Below, piece after piece: positions 28,928 to 38,247 of a stretch of DNA of 64,000 nt. This DNA comes from VAZQ01 sp963817015 (GTDB lineage Bacteria; Pseudomonadota; Alphaproteobacteria; Rhizobiales; Xanthobacteraceae). A program made the position numbers and the translations under genes. Location: assembly GCA_963817015.1 (NCBI GenBank), contig CAWFMV010000010.1, forward strand, positions 434,001-498,000, read 5' to 3'. The notes beneath the pieces were generated by a model. The model searched no databases and had not been told where the DNA came from. It worked only from the letters and a program-made list of their open reading frames with translations. Each line of letters opens with the position of its first letter. Positions within the stretch are counted from its first letter, which is position 1.

Positions 28928-29323
28928 TTTGATGCCCGGCGAAACGGCCCCGTTTGAGGGGTTCAGTGAAGGGGACCAGCCAGAGCTGGTTCCCTTCCAC
29001 GGTGTCGTTTTGCGAAGTTCGCGATACGTCCTCAGCACACTTTGACACGAATGAATTTCCGGCAGCGTTATCCGCGCCAGAGAGCGTCATAGCTGCGCGA
29101 CTTGACTGGGCGCTCGCAGACAACGCGCCCAGCCCCAATTTCATTCTTACCACTGGCCTGGTACCGGCCGCCGCGGAGGCGGCGGGCGGCTGCGAACGCC
29201 GTTCGGACCGGGAACCAATCACGCCTCGACGGAGTTGAGGCGCTGGCGACGCGCAGCCCATTCGTCGAATTGAACGAGCCATTGAATTTGCAGGAGAGCC
29301 GTCCACGTCCCACGCCCAACCAT
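28928..29323. other. Intergenic region between HbpS pair and MHS transporter
   Basis: About 395 bases. It starts with two stem-loops (AAACG/CGTTT near 28942 and the stronger one at 28971-28994), after which I see no conserved coding frame, repeat family or recognisable promoter. Short open frames here are low-complexity shadows. Confidence 0.5.
28971..28994 (+). terminator. Stem-loop after the tandem HbpS-like genes
   Basis: GGGGACCAG (28971-28979) pairs with CTGGTTCCC (28986-28994) through nine base pairs, one of them G-U, with a 6-base loop. It begins 44 bases after the second gene's stop. No clean U-run follows, so it may be a transcript-end stabiliser and not an intrinsic terminator. Confidence 0.45.
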
Positions 29324-30654
29324 ATGAACCGGAACGCGGCCAAACGCTTGGCCTGACGTCAACATCCGACAGCTACGCGGATGCTCGGCGCCGACTGAAA
29401 GCGATTTTCATTGGCTCGGTCGGTAACCTGGTCGAATGGTACGACTTCTACGCCTACGCAGCCTTCGCGCTCTATTTCGCTGGCCAGTTCTTCCCGAATT
29501 CCGATCCTGTCGTGCAGCAGCTCAACGCAGCACTGCTGTTCGCGGCCGGCTTTATCGTGCGCCCGCTCGGCGGCTGGATGTTCGGACACCTGGCGGACCA
29601 CTACGGGCGGCGCGGCGCGCTGATGCTGTCCGTGTCATTGATGTGCTTCGGCTCGCTGATGATCGCCGTTACGCCGACTTACGAGTTGATCGGAATTGGA
29701 GCGCCCATCCTTCTGGGCCTGGCGCGCATCATTCAGGGATTGAGCCTCGGCGGCGAATACGGCACCAGCGCCACCTATCTCACGGAGATGGCCGACCAGC
29801 GCAACCGCGGCTTCTACTCGAGCTTTCAATATGTGACGCTGATCGGCGGCCAGATCTGCGCGCTCCTCGTGTTGCTGCTCCTGCAGCGCGTCTTCTTGAC
29901 CCCCGAGGAAATCCAGGCCTGGGGTTGGCGCATTCCTTTCTTCATTGGCGCGCTGCTCGCCGCCATCGCTCTGGTGATGCGACGCAATCTGCAGGAGACA
30001 GAGGCTTTTGAAGCCGCGAAGAAGGTCGTCACTCGCACCTCGTCGCTGCGAACGCTCATGCGCTATCCGCGCGAGGTGTTGCTCGTTGTCGGCCTCACGG
30101 CCGGCGGCACGGCAGCCTTCTATACTTACACAACGTATATGCAGAAATTTCTCAAGCTGTCCGTCGGACTCACGGACAATCAGACCACGATGGTCACGCT
30201 CAGCGCGCTGATCTTTGGCATTATCTTGCAACCCATCTACGGGGCGATCTCCGATCGCATCGGCCGCAAGTGGCTGCTCATCGGTTTTGGCGTGACGGGC
30301 GTTCTGTTCACCATTCCGATCTTGACGAGCTTGCAGGCCGCCACGGGCCCGCTGCAGGCGTTCTTTTTGATCGCGGCAGCGTGGATGATCGTCTCGGGCT
30401 ACACATCCATCAATGCGGTGGTTAAAGCGGAGCTGTTTCCGACCAATATTCGCGCGATCGGTGTTGGGCTTCCCTACGCGCTCACGGTATCGATCTTCGG
30501 CGGCACTGCCGACTCAGTCGCCCTGGCATTCAAGTCTTTGGGGCATGAAGAATGGTTCTACTACTACCTGACCGGCATGATTGGCATTTCGCTGGTCGTG
30601 TACCTGTTCATGCGGGACACCAAAGCCGATTCCGCAATGCATCGGCATGAATGA
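29324..30654 (+). CDS. MHS-family MFS transporter (alpha-ketoglutarate permease-like), N-terminus frame-damaged
   Basis: About 440 residues, twelve TM helices. The first conserved block, IGSVGNLVEWYDFYAYAAFA, is diagnostic of the metabolite:H+ symporter (MHS) family and lies in an open frame that contains no ATG, GTG or TTG before 29512. The first MFS motif is GHLADHYGRRGAL; PIYGAISDRIGRKWL is its repeat in the second half. The only good ATG is 29324 (MNRNAAKRL), out of frame by one step, so one lost or two gained bases lie near 29345. Probable substrates are mono- or dicarboxylates, by family. A GTG start at 29512 would remove TM1 and is rejected. Confidence 0.83.
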
Positions 30655-30708
30655 CGGCAGGTTGGTCCCGCGGCCGCCTGTCGCCGCCGGGATCCCGAAA
30701 CGTTAAGA

Positions 30709-30728
30709 TGTATGCAATCTTGCATACA
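30709..30728. promoter_or_regulatory. GntR-type operator palindrome upstream of the ABC/biuH operon
   Basis: TGTATGCAATCTTGCATACA has 8-base perfect arms around a 4-base spacer. TGTAT/ATACA-bounded dyads are characteristic of FadR-branch GntR repressors, and the last gene of this operon (36358-37093) encodes exactly such a regulator with an FCD domain. Binding of that regulator here is an inference. Confidence 0.55.
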
Positions 30729-30843
30729 AGAGGCTTCTGTTGCCTAAATCGTAATCATTTCGGGATGCGGAGTATTCCTTCACTCTGGAAAAATCCTAAG
30801 CCTTTTTCAATAGATAGATCGTTTTTGCCCACTAAATAGCGCC

Positions 30844-30859
30844 TGGCATGGCGCTTGCT
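30844..30859 (+). promoter_or_regulatory. Sigma-54 (RpoN) promoter of the ABC/biuH operon
   Basis: TGGCATG-N4-TTGCT matches the sigma-54 consensus TGGCACG-N4-TTGCW at all but one position, with the required spacing (GG at 30845 and GC at 30857). Transcription would start near 30871, about 87 bases before the first ATG. Sigma-54 use points to nitrogen control (NtrC), which suits a biuret-utilisation operon. I see no clear NtrC site. Confidence 0.65.
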
Positions 30860-30957
30860 AACTTTGCTTCAGATCGCCGTCCCTCCCCCGCTCGAAACGC
30901 GGCCCGGAGGGCCGAGCGCTTCAGACCGCTGCTTTCAATTTCAACGGAGTGAGGACC

Positions 30958-32067
30958 ATGACGTTCGACGCATTTTCACGTCGGCGCGTTCTGCAAGGAA
31001 GCGCCGCATTCGCCGTTGCGGGAGCTTTTTCGACGCGGCCGGCCTTCGCCAAGGACACGATGGTCGGCTTTGTCTATGTCGGCTCGCGCGACGACTACGG
31101 CTACAACCAAGCCCATGCGGCGGGCGCCGCGGCGCTCAAGAAGATGGCCGGCGTCAAGGTCGTCGAGGAAGAGAAGGTGCCCGAGACCGACGCGGTCGAG
31201 AAGACCATGGAGTCCATGATCAATCTCGACGGCTCCACGCTCATCTTCCCGACCTCGTTCGGCTACTACAGCCCGCACGTGCTCAAGATAGCGGCGAAAT
31301 ATCCGAAGGTGCGCTTCGAGCACGCGGGCGGCCTGTGGACCGACAAGGATCCCAAGAATGCCGGCAGCTATTTCGGCTACATCGACGAGGCGCAGCATGT
31401 CGCCGGTGTCGTCGCCGGCCTCTCCAGCAAGAGCGGCAAGCTCGGCTTCGTCGCCGCCAAGCCGATCCCGCAGGTGCTGCGCAACATCAATGCCTATCTG
31501 CTCGGCGCGCGCGTCGGCAATCCGAAAGCGACGCTGCAGGTGATCTTCACCGGCGACTGGTCGATGCCGGTCAAGGAAGCGGAAGCGACCAACAGCCTGA
31601 TCGATCAGGGCTGCGACGTGCTCACCTGCCACGTCGACGGACCGAAGACGGTGATGGAGAACGCCGCCCGCCGCGGCGCCATGGTCTCCGGCTATCATGT
31701 CAGCGCGGCGACGCTGGTGCCGAAGGCCTATCTCACCGGCGCCGAGTGGAACTGGGAAGCGGTCTATCCGAAGTTCGTGAAGATGTTCGCGGACGGCGAG
31801 ACGATCCCGAACTTCTATCGCGGCGGCCTCAAGGAAGGCGTGGTGAAAGTGTCGCCCTACGGCAGCATGGTGTCGGAGGAAGCGCGCAAGCTGGCCGACG
31901 ACGTGAAGTCCAAGCTCATCGCCGGCACCTACGTGATCTTCAAGGGTCCGCTCAAGGACAACAAGGGCAACGTGGTGATTGCCGGCGGCGTCTCGCGCGG
32001 CCAGACCGACGCCGAGCTTGAGAAGATGAATTATCTGGTCGAGGGCGTCATCGGCGCGACGTCGTAG
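30958..32067 (+). CDS. BMP-family ABC transporter substrate-binding protein
   Basis: A 369-residue periplasmic receptor of the basic membrane protein/PnrA family, which usually binds nucleosides or purines. A Tat signal starts it (SRRRVLQG at 7-14, cleavage after RPAFA). Family blocks: VGFVYVGSRDDYGYNQAH, YYSPHVLKIAAKYPKVRFEH, YFGYIDEAQHVAGVVAG, KLGFVAAKPIPQVLRNINA and DVLTCHVDGPKTVMENA. GAGG precedes ATG 30958. It is the first gene of a tight operon: permease, permease, biuret hydrolase, ATPase, GntR. The company of a biuret hydrolase suggests biuret, triuret or a related ureide as ligand. Confidence 0.9.
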   Translation: MTFDAFSRRRVLQGSAAFAVAGAFSTRPAFAKDTMVGFVYVGSRDDYGYNQAHAAGAAALKKMAGVKVVEEEKVPETDAVEKTMESMINLDGSTLIFPTSFGYYSPHVLKIAAKYPKVRFEHAGGLWTDKDPKNAGSYFGYIDEAQHVAGVVAGLSSKSGKLGFVAAKPIPQVLRNINAYLLGARVGNPKATLQVIFTGDWSMPVKEAEATNSLIDQGCDVLTCHVDGPKTVMENAARRGAMVSGYHVSAATLVPKAYLTGAEWNWEAVYPKFVKMFADGETIPNFYRGGLKEGVVKVSPYGSMVSEEARKLADDVKSKLIAGTYVIFKGPLKDNKGNVVIAGGVSRGQTDAELEKMNYLVEGVIGATS

Positions 32068-32073
32068 TCCCTG

Positions 32074-33147
32074 ATGTCCGGAAGCGCGCGGATGGCGCTC
32101 GGCAGAAGCATCGGCGGCGCGGCGGAATATGTCGTCATCCCCGCGCTCGCGCTGGTCGCAGCGCTCATCGCGTTCGGGATCTTTGTCGCCTTCTTCGGCA
32201 AGAATCCCGCCGACCTCTATTTCTACATGTACCAGGGCGCCTTCGGCACCTGGTTCTCCTGGCAGAATACGCTCACGCGCGCGGCGCCGCTGATACTGAC
32301 GGCGCTGTGCACGGCCCTGCCGGCACAGCTCGGCATGGTGATCATCGGCGGCGAAGGCGCGCTGCTGATAGGGGCGCTCGGCGCCACTGCAGCGGCGCTG
32401 CTGATGCCGGGCGCGCCGCCGCTGGTGGTCGGTGTCACGATGGCGGCGGCCGGCATGATGTCGGGCGGCCTCTGGATCGCGCTCGCCGGCGGCCTGCGTC
32501 ATTATCGCGGCGTCAACGAGACCATTTCCAGCCTGCTCCTGGTCTACATCGCGCTCGCCGTTCTCAATCATCTGGTCGAAGGTCCGATGCGCGACCCGAC
32601 CAGCCTCAACAAGCCGTCGACCAGGGAGATCGGCGCCGCCAACATGATCGGCTCGATCCCCGGCACCGACGTGCATTGGGGTTTCGTGTTCGGCGTGGTC
32701 GCAGCCGTGCTCGCCTACGTGTTGATCTTCCACACGGTGTTCGGCTTTTCGGCGCGCATCGCTGGCGGCAACGTACGCGCCGCCAAGATCGTGGGGCTCA
32801 GCGTCGGCAAACTGATCCTCATCACCTGCATGCTCGCCGGCGCCGCCGCGGGTCTCGCCGGCATGGTCGAGGTCGCGGCCGTGCAAGGACGCGCCAACGC
32901 CAACATCGCGGTCGGCTATGGCTTCACCGGCATCCTGGTGTCGTTCCTGGCGCGGCATAATCCGCTCGCGATCATCCCGGTCGCGATTCTGCTTGGCGGC
33001 ATCAACGCCAGCGGCGGGTTGCTGCAGCGCCGCCTCGGACTGCCGGATGCTTCCGTGCTGGTGCTGCAAGGAATGCTCTTCGTGTCGGTGCTGATGAGCG
33101 AGACGCTCTACGGCCGTTTCCGCATCTTCAGACGTGGGGAGGCCTGA
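32074..33147 (+). CDS. BMP-type ABC transporter permease (first subunit)
   Basis: A 357-residue inner-membrane permease of the BPD_transp_2 class, eight to ten helices. Visible blocks: VIPALALVAALIAFGIFVAF, LTALCTALPAQLGMVIIGGE GALLIGALGA, the coupling region YRGVNETISSLLLVYIALAV, AAGLAGMVEVAAVQGRANAN and GYGFTGILVSFLARHNPLAI. The NETI motif and the helix-loop that follows are the family signature for nucleoside/BMP importers. Separated from the receptor gene by only 6 bases. Confidence 0.9.
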   Translation: MSGSARMALGRSIGGAAEYVVIPALALVAALIAFGIFVAFFGKNPADLYFYMYQGAFGTWFSWQNTLTRAAPLILTALCTALPAQLGMVIIGGEGALLIGALGATAAALLMPGAPPLVVGVTMAAAGMMSGGLWIALAGGLRHYRGVNETISSLLLVYIALAVLNHLVEGPMRDPTSLNKPSTREIGAANMIGSIPGTDVHWGFVFGVVAAVLAYVLIFHTVFGFSARIAGGNVRAAKIVGLSVGKLILITCMLAGAAAGLAGMVEVAAVQGRANANIAVGYGFTGILVSFLARHNPLAIIPVAILLGGINASGGLLQRRLGLPDASVLVLQGMLFVSVLMSETLYGRFRIFRRGEA

Positions 33148-33150
33148 GCC

Positions 33151-34080
33151 ATGGCGGCGGCCGATGCCATTGGGCTCTGGAGCGTGCCGATTGCGGTGCT
33201 CGGCGGCGCCGTGCGCGTCAGCACGCCGTTCCTGTTCGTCAGCCTCGGCGAATGCATCACCGAGCGCTCCGGCCGCATCAATCTCGGGCTCGAAGGCACG
33301 CTGGTGATGGGCGCGATGTGCGCCTACGCCACCTCCTATCTCACCGGCTCACCCTGGCTCGGCGTGCTCGCGGCGGGCTTCTCGGGCGCGATCATGGGGG
33401 CGCTGCATGCCTCGATCTGTGCCCTGCCCCGCGTCAATGACATCGCGGTCGGGATCGCGCTGATGCTGTTCGGGACCGGCCTCGCCTTCTTTCTCGGCAA
33501 GCCGCTGATCGAGCCGAGCGCCGCCACGCTGCCGGCGATCGAGCTCGGCAACTGGAGCACGATCCCGCAGCTGCGCGACGCGCTCAAGGTCAACGTGCTG
33601 TTCCTGATCGGCATCATGCTCGCGCCGGTGCTGATGTGGGCGCTGCGATCGACACGCTGGGGCCTGATCGTGCGCACGGCCGGCGAAAGCGCCGATGCGG
33701 CGCGCGCCATGGGCTATTCGGTCAACCTCATCCGCCTGCGCGCCACCATGGCGGGCGGCTTCCTCGCCGGCATCGGCGGCTCGTTCCTGTCGCTCTACTA
33801 TCCGGGCAGCTGGAACGAGGGCCTCTCCAGCGGCCAGGGCATCACGGCGGTCGCGCTCGTGATCTTCGCGCGCTGGAATCCGATGCTGTGCTTTGCGGCC
33901 TCGCTGTTGTTCGGCGGCGCCGCCGCGCTCGGCCCGGCGCTGCAGTCGATCGGCTTCAGCCAGGGCTATCAGCTGTTCAATGCGGCGCCCTACATCCTGA
34001 CGCTGGTCATCATGATCATCACCTGCTCGCCCAAGCGCACGTTGATCGGCGCGCCGGCCGAACTGACCATCACCAAGTAG
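33151..34080 (+). CDS. BMP-type ABC transporter permease (second subunit)
   Basis: A 309-residue second permease. It contains TPFLFVSLGECITERSGRIN LGLEGTLVMG, a nearly universal start of this subunit, then INDIAVGIALMLFGTG-like text (VNDIAVGIALMLFGTGLAFF), GLIVRTAGESADAARAMGYS (the EAA-like coupling loop) and GLSSGQGITAVALVIFARWN. Starts 3 bases after the previous stop, so the two permeases are made together. Intact. Confidence 0.9.
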   Translation: MAAADAIGLWSVPIAVLGGAVRVSTPFLFVSLGECITERSGRINLGLEGTLVMGAMCAYATSYLTGSPWLGVLAAGFSGAIMGALHASICALPRVNDIAVGIALMLFGTGLAFFLGKPLIEPSAATLPAIELGNWSTIPQLRDALKVNVLFLIGIMLAPVLMWALRSTRWGLIVRTAGESADAARAMGYSVNLIRLRATMAGGFLAGIGGSFLSLYYPGSWNEGLSSGQGITAVALVIFARWNPMLCFAASLLFGGAAALGPALQSIGFSQGYQLFNAAPYILTLVIMIITCSPKRTLIGAPAELTITK

Positions 34081-34092
34081 CGGAGGGCATCG

Positions 34093-34776
34093 ATGCCAGA
34101 GACCTATGTCGCCGCCGCGCCCTATCCCTGGCCCTACAACGGCGATCTGCGACCGCAGAATACGGTGCTGATCATCATCGACATGCAGACCGACTTCTGC
34201 GGCGTCGGCGGCTATGTCGACAAGATGGGCTATGACCTCTCGCTCACGCGCGCGCCGATCGAGCCGATCAAGACCGTGCTCGCAGCCATGCGCGCCAAGG
34301 GCTTCCATATCTTCCACACCCGCGAGGGCCACCGGCCCGATCTCGCCGATCTGCCCGACAACAAGCGCTGGCGCTCGCGCCGCATCGGCGCCGGCATCGG
34401 CGATCCGGGCCCGTGCGGCCGCATTCTGGTGCGCGGCGAGCCAGGCTGGGACATCATCGATGAGCTCAAGCCGCTGCCGGAAGAGCCGATCATCGACAAG
34501 CCCGGCAAGGGCTCGTTCTGCGCCACCGATCTCGAGCTGATGCTGCGGCTGCGCGGCATCAGCAACATCGTGCTCACCGGCATCACCACGGACGTTTGCG
34601 TGCACACGACCATGCGCGAGGCGAACGACCGCGGTTTCGAATGCGTGCTGCTGGAGGACTGCTGCGGCGCGACCGACAAAGGGAACCACGACCACGCCAT
34701 CAAGATGATCAAGATGCAGGGCGGCGTGTTCGGTGCGGTGTCGAATTCCACCGATTTCGTGAAGGCCATCGCATGA
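34093..34776 (+). CDS. biuH: Biuret hydrolase (biuret amidohydrolase), cysteine hydrolase of the isochorismatase fold
   Basis: A 227-residue cysteine hydrolase expected to split biuret into allophanate and ammonia. From memory of the Rhizobium leguminosarum BiuH sequence, this protein aligns without gaps at a constant offset of six. The catalytic triad D36/K142/C175 becomes Asp30 (IIIDMQTDF), Lys136 (DKPGKGSF) and Cys169 (TTDVCVHT), and the substrate glutamine Q215 becomes Gln209 (MQGGVFGA). Shared text includes PYPWPYNG, TREGHRPDLADLP and IGAGIGDPGPCGRIL. Triuret hydrolases and RutB share the fold, so specificity is not proven. It sits between the permease and ATPase genes, overlapping the latter by ATGA, hence its substrate is probably what the transporter imports. 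Confidence 0.8.
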   Translation: MPETYVAAAPYPWPYNGDLRPQNTVLIIIDMQTDFCGVGGYVDKMGYDLSLTRAPIEPIKTVLAAMRAKGFHIFHTREGHRPDLADLPDNKRWRSRRIGAGIGDPGPCGRILVRGEPGWDIIDELKPLPEEPIIDKPGKGSFCATDLELMLRLRGISNIVLTGITTDVCVHTTMREANDRGFECVLLEDCCGATDKGNHDHAIKMIKMQGGVFGAVSNSTDFVKAIA

Positions 34777-36291
34777 GCGATCTCGGCCCGGCGCCCGGTC
34801 TCGAAGCGGTCGGCATGACCAAGCGCTTCGGCGAGTTCACCGCGCTCGACGCCGTGTCGTTGAAGGTCAGGCCCGGCACCTTCCACGCTCTCCTGGGCGA
34901 GAACGGCGCGGGCAAGTCGACGCTCGTCAAATGCATCATGGGCTACTATCGCCAGGACGAAGGCCAAGTGTTGGTGGGTGACAAGGAGTACCCGATCGAC
35001 AATCCGCGCGCCGCGCATGCGCTTGGCCTCGGCATGGTCTACCAGCACTTCACGTTGGTGCCGGCGATGACCGTCACTGAGAACCTCGTGCTCTCGCGCA
35101 GCGAGTTGCCAGCGGTCATCGACTGGCGCAAGGAGCGCAAGACTCTCGACGACTTTCTCACGCGCATGCCGTTCCGCGTGCCGCTCGACGCCAAGGTGTC
35201 GGCGATCTCCGCCGGCGAGCGGCAGAAGTGCGAGATCCTCAAGCAGCTTTATCTCAAGCACCGCATCCTGATCCTCGACGAGCCGACCTCGGTGCTCACG
35301 CCGAACGAGGCCGACGAGGTGCTCGGCATGCTGCAGCGCCATGGTGAAGCGCGGCGAGCTGACCATCCTGATGATCACCCACAAGTTCCGCGAGGTGATG
35401 GCCTTCGCCGACGAGGTGACGATCCTGCGCCGCGGCAGGCGCGTCGGCGGCGGCCTCGTCAGCGAGCTCACGCCTGACGCGATGGCGCGCACCATGATCG
35501 GCGCCGAGGAGCTGACGGTGAAGCCCGCGCGGGCCGGCGAGTTCGGGGTGCCGCGCCTGCACATCAGCAAGCTCAACGCGCTCGACGATGCCGGCCAGCC
35601 GGCCTTGCGCGACATTTCGCTTAGCATCCGCGGCGGCGAGATCGTCGGGGTTGCGGGCGTCTCGGGCAACGGCCAGCGGCAACTCGTCGAGGTGCTCGCC
35701 GGCCAGCGCACGGCCGAGAGCGGCGAGATCATCGTCGAGGGCGAACTCTACCACGCCACGCGCGAGGAGATGCGCGAGCGCAAGGTGTCGTGTTTGCCGG
35801 AGGAGCCGCTGAAGAACGCCTGCGTGGCCTCGATGACGGTCGCGGAAAATCTCGCCTTTCGCGATTTCGATCGCGAGCCCTTTGCGGCGGGCGGCTGGTG
35901 GCTCAAGGGAAGCGCCTTCCGTGCGCAGGCGAACCACAAGATCGGCCAATACAAGATCAAGACCCGCGGGCCCGATACGCTCATCGGCGATCTCTCCGGC
36001 GGCAATGTGCAGCGCGCCGTGCTCGCGCGCGAGCTGGGTGGCGAGGTCGATATCATGATCGCGGCCAATCCCTGCTTCGGTCTCGACTTCGCCGCGGTGG
36101 CGCAGATCCATGCCGAGATCATCGCGGTGCGCAATCGCGGCGCCGCGGTGCTCCTGGTCAGCGAGGACCTCGACGAGCTCCTTGAGCTCGCCGACCGCGT
36201 GGTCGTCATCTTCAATGGCGAGTTCGTCTACGAGGCACCGGCAGCGACCGCCGATCTGACCGAGATCGGCCGCCACATGGCGGGACATTGA
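34773..36291 (+). CDS. BMP-type ABC transporter ATP-binding protein (two nucleotide-binding domains), frameshifted
   Basis: About 505 residues with two ATPase cassettes. The first has Walker A GENGAGKST (42-50), the Q-loop region MVYQHFTLVPAMTVTEN, signature ISAGERQKCEILK and Walker B RILILDEPTSVLT. The second has a degenerate Walker A (GVSGNGQRQ) and signature LSGGNVQRAVLARELGG, as usual for this family. One extra C near 35336 separates them; removal gives GMLQAMVKRGELTILMITHK. The start overlaps the biuret hydrolase stop as ATGA. It powers the importer encoded by the three genes upstream. Confidence 0.88.
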
Positions 36292-36357
36292 TGGCGACTG
36301 CCGGACCTGATGGATGGCGCGATTGTACGGAGAGGCCTTGTTTGGCATGACTGGACC

Positions 36358-37093
36358 ATGACCTCCGAATCCAACCCGCAGGACCTGACACCGCTCATTG
36401 CCCCGGCGCCGATCGGGGCTTCGCCGGCTGTTGGCCGCCCGGTCGGCGTCGTCCGCAAGACGCTCGCGGTCGAGCTTCGTCAGCAGCTCGCCGACGAGAT
36501 CGTGCGCGGCGTGCTGCTCGCCCGGCGCCGCGCTGGACGAGACCGAGATCGCCCGCCGCTTCCAGGTGTCGCGCACGCCCGTGCGCGAGGCGATCCGTCA
36601 GCTGGCGGCGAGCGGCCTCGTTGAATCGCGCGCCCATCGCGGCTCGATCGTGGCGCGCCCGAGCAACGAGCAGCTGATCGGCATGTTCGAGGCCATGGCG
36701 GAGCTCGAGGCGCTCTGCGCAAAGATTGCCGCCGAGCGCATGACGACCGCCGAGCGCTCGGCGCTCGAAGCCGTGCATGAGGAGCTGCGGCTCCTGGTGC
36801 GCTATGGCAATCCGCAGCGCTACCATGAGATCAACGAGGCGTTTCACTCCACCATCTATTCCGGCGCCCACAACGACTATCTGGCTCAGCTCACGCAGGC
36901 GACGCGCGTGCGCGTGCGGCCGTTTCGGCGGGCGCAATTCCGCAATCTCGGCCGGCTCGCCAAGTCGCACGCCGAGCACGACCTCATTCTGGCCGCGATC
37001 CTGCGCGGCGATCGCGAAGGCGCCGGGCGCGCCATGCGCGACCACATCATGACCGTGCGCGAGGAATACGAGGCCTACGCGCATTCGATTTGA
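36358..37093 (+). CDS. GntR-family transcriptional regulator (FCD/FadR branch), frameshifted
   Basis: About 244 residues. A winged helix reads LAVELRQQLADEIVRGVLL, then DETEIARRFQVSRTPVREAI RQLAASGLV. The FCD effector domain has metal-ligand candidates in EINEAFHSTIYSGAHNDYL and LAKSHAEHDLILAAI ... MRDHI. An extra C near 36527 breaks the frame (GVLLPGAALDETE restores it). As last gene of the importer/biuH operon it most probably senses the imported compound or a product and binds the palindrome at 30709-30728. The FCD ligand pocket usually takes small carboxylates. Confidence 0.84.
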
Positions 37094-37155
37094 TCGGGCG
37101 GGTTGCTACGCTAGCGCAATAGTGCCGCCGGCGCCCGCGCCCACGAACCCCGGGT

Positions 37156-38247
37156 TCATCTTTGGATCACCACATCGACCGGTCGGCGCGGCGACATCGG
37201 CAAGGCTGGTCCATATCCGAAGCGCATGACGATGTCCGGGCGCCGTCCCGGCATGCCGACAAGAGCGGCGAGTTCAGGACGCACATTGGCGACCTCGGCA
37301 GGCTGATTGACGAAGGCGTGCTTCAAGCCGAGCGCCGTGGCTTGCAATGCGAACCGCTGACAGGCTCGCCCGACCTGCACCCAATGCGCAGGGTCAGCCC
37401 GCTCCGCAACGAACACGGCGACGCCTGCGGACGAATTGAGGTGGCGGGCGTACTTCTCGTTCTCCGCCTTGGCCCGAAAGGCGATGTCAAACATTCGCAG
37501 GCCGAGCCACTCCGGCAACGCCGGATTGCCGCCTACTGCGCTGTATATTCCATCGCCCGTGGCAAGCGCTGCGCGCGGGTTGAAACGCATCCAGCTTTTG
37601 AGCTCAGCCATGAAGGCGCGATCCGCCATTTGTGCAGCATTGCCGTCGATGATCAGATCGCGCACCCGGTCAAGCATCGCCCGCTCGGTGATCAGAACCA
37701 TGTCGACACCGGGCAGTCGGGCAACGCGTTCGAGCTGGACGCGGTCGTCCACGGGCGCAGCGCGACCGTCATAGTCCGCACGCGTCGACTGCCGCAACGG
37801 GATGGCATCGCAGAGCGTCGAGTGCGTTTCGGCGCCCGCTCCGAGATCGAAGACCACCGAGCCTTCGTTCTCCGAATCGAAATGCGGCTCGACGGGACGA
37901 CCACGCGCGTGGGCAGCGAGCGCGAGGTTTTCCGTCGCGCATCCCAGGCTCACAAAGAGGTGGTGATCATCGGGATCGACGGCCGGCGTTCGCCGCGAAA
38001 AGTCCGGCCGTATCCTTATCGCACGCTCGGAGAGATGAAAACGCCAAGGTTGCACATTGTGATTATTCGCAGCGAGTGTCGCGTACCTGACGATTTCCGT
38101 CAGGCCGTCGCCGAGCGGGGCACGCAGCGACGACATGGCGTGCTCATAATCGGCGGACGATCCCATGCGTGCGAAGCTCGTCCCGACAATACCTCCGCCA
38201 GCCGCCAATGCAGCGGCGCCGCCCATGAGAACGGCTCTCCGGTTCAT
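37156..38247 (-). CDS. Acg-family FMN-binding oxidoreductase (nitroreductase fold)
   Basis: A 363-residue exported nitroreductase-like protein. A Tat signal (NRRAVLMGGAAALAAGGGI) starts it. The FMN-fold blocks are IVRYATLAANNHNVQPWRFH, DPDDHHLFVSLGCATENLAL, IPLRQSTRADYDGRAAP and VQVGRACQRFALQATALGLK. The Acg family is named after Mycobacterium Acg; relatives bind FMN tightly and may store flavin or act in nitrosative or redox stress. It is convergent with the GntR gene; the upstream 268 bases (38248-38515) hold nothing recognisable. Confidence 0.83.
   Translation of the reverse strand: MNRRAVLMGGAAALAAGGGIVGTSFARMGSSADYEHAMSSLRAPLGDGLTEIVRYATLAANNHNVQPWRFHLSERAIRIRPDFSRRTPAVDPDDHHLFVSLGCATENLALAAHARGRPVEPHFDSENEGSVVFDLGAGAETHSTLCDAIPLRQSTRADYDGRAAPVDDRVQLERVARLPGVDMVLITERAMLDRVRDLIIDGNAAQMADRAFMAELKSWMRFNPRAALATGDGIYSAVGGNPALPEWLGLRMFDIAFRAKAENEKYARHLNSSAGVAVFVAERADPAHWVQVGRACQRFALQATALGLKHAFVNQPAEVANVRPELAALVGMPGRRPDIVMRFGYGPALPMSPRRPVDVVIQR

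Larger units (their letters stand above)
30655..30957. other. Regulatory region upstream of the BMP/biuret-hydrolase operon
   Basis: About 300 bases, distinctly AT-richer than the neighbouring genes. It contains a perfect dyad (30709-30728) and a sigma-54 type promoter (30844-30859), listed separately. No open frame here is convincing. The layout (dyad about 115 bases upstream of the -24/-12 element) suits either repression by GntR from a distance or an enhancer position. Confidence 0.65.

Noticed and set aside
29512..30654. GTG start at 29512 for the MHS transporter
   Set aside because: It would delete the diagnostic first helix (GNLVEWYDFYAYA), which is clearly encoded in the same frame upstream.
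30976..33069. A 697-codon open frame on the minus strand
   Set aside because: It is antisense to the conserved BMP receptor and permease genes; GC-rich coding DNA commonly leaves such frames open, and the His/Arg/Asp-rich product matches no family.
33349..36576. Three overlapping minus-strand frames of 426 to 500 codons
   Set aside because: They lie entirely opposite the permease, biuH and ATPase genes and overlap one another; their composition is typical of a codon shadow.
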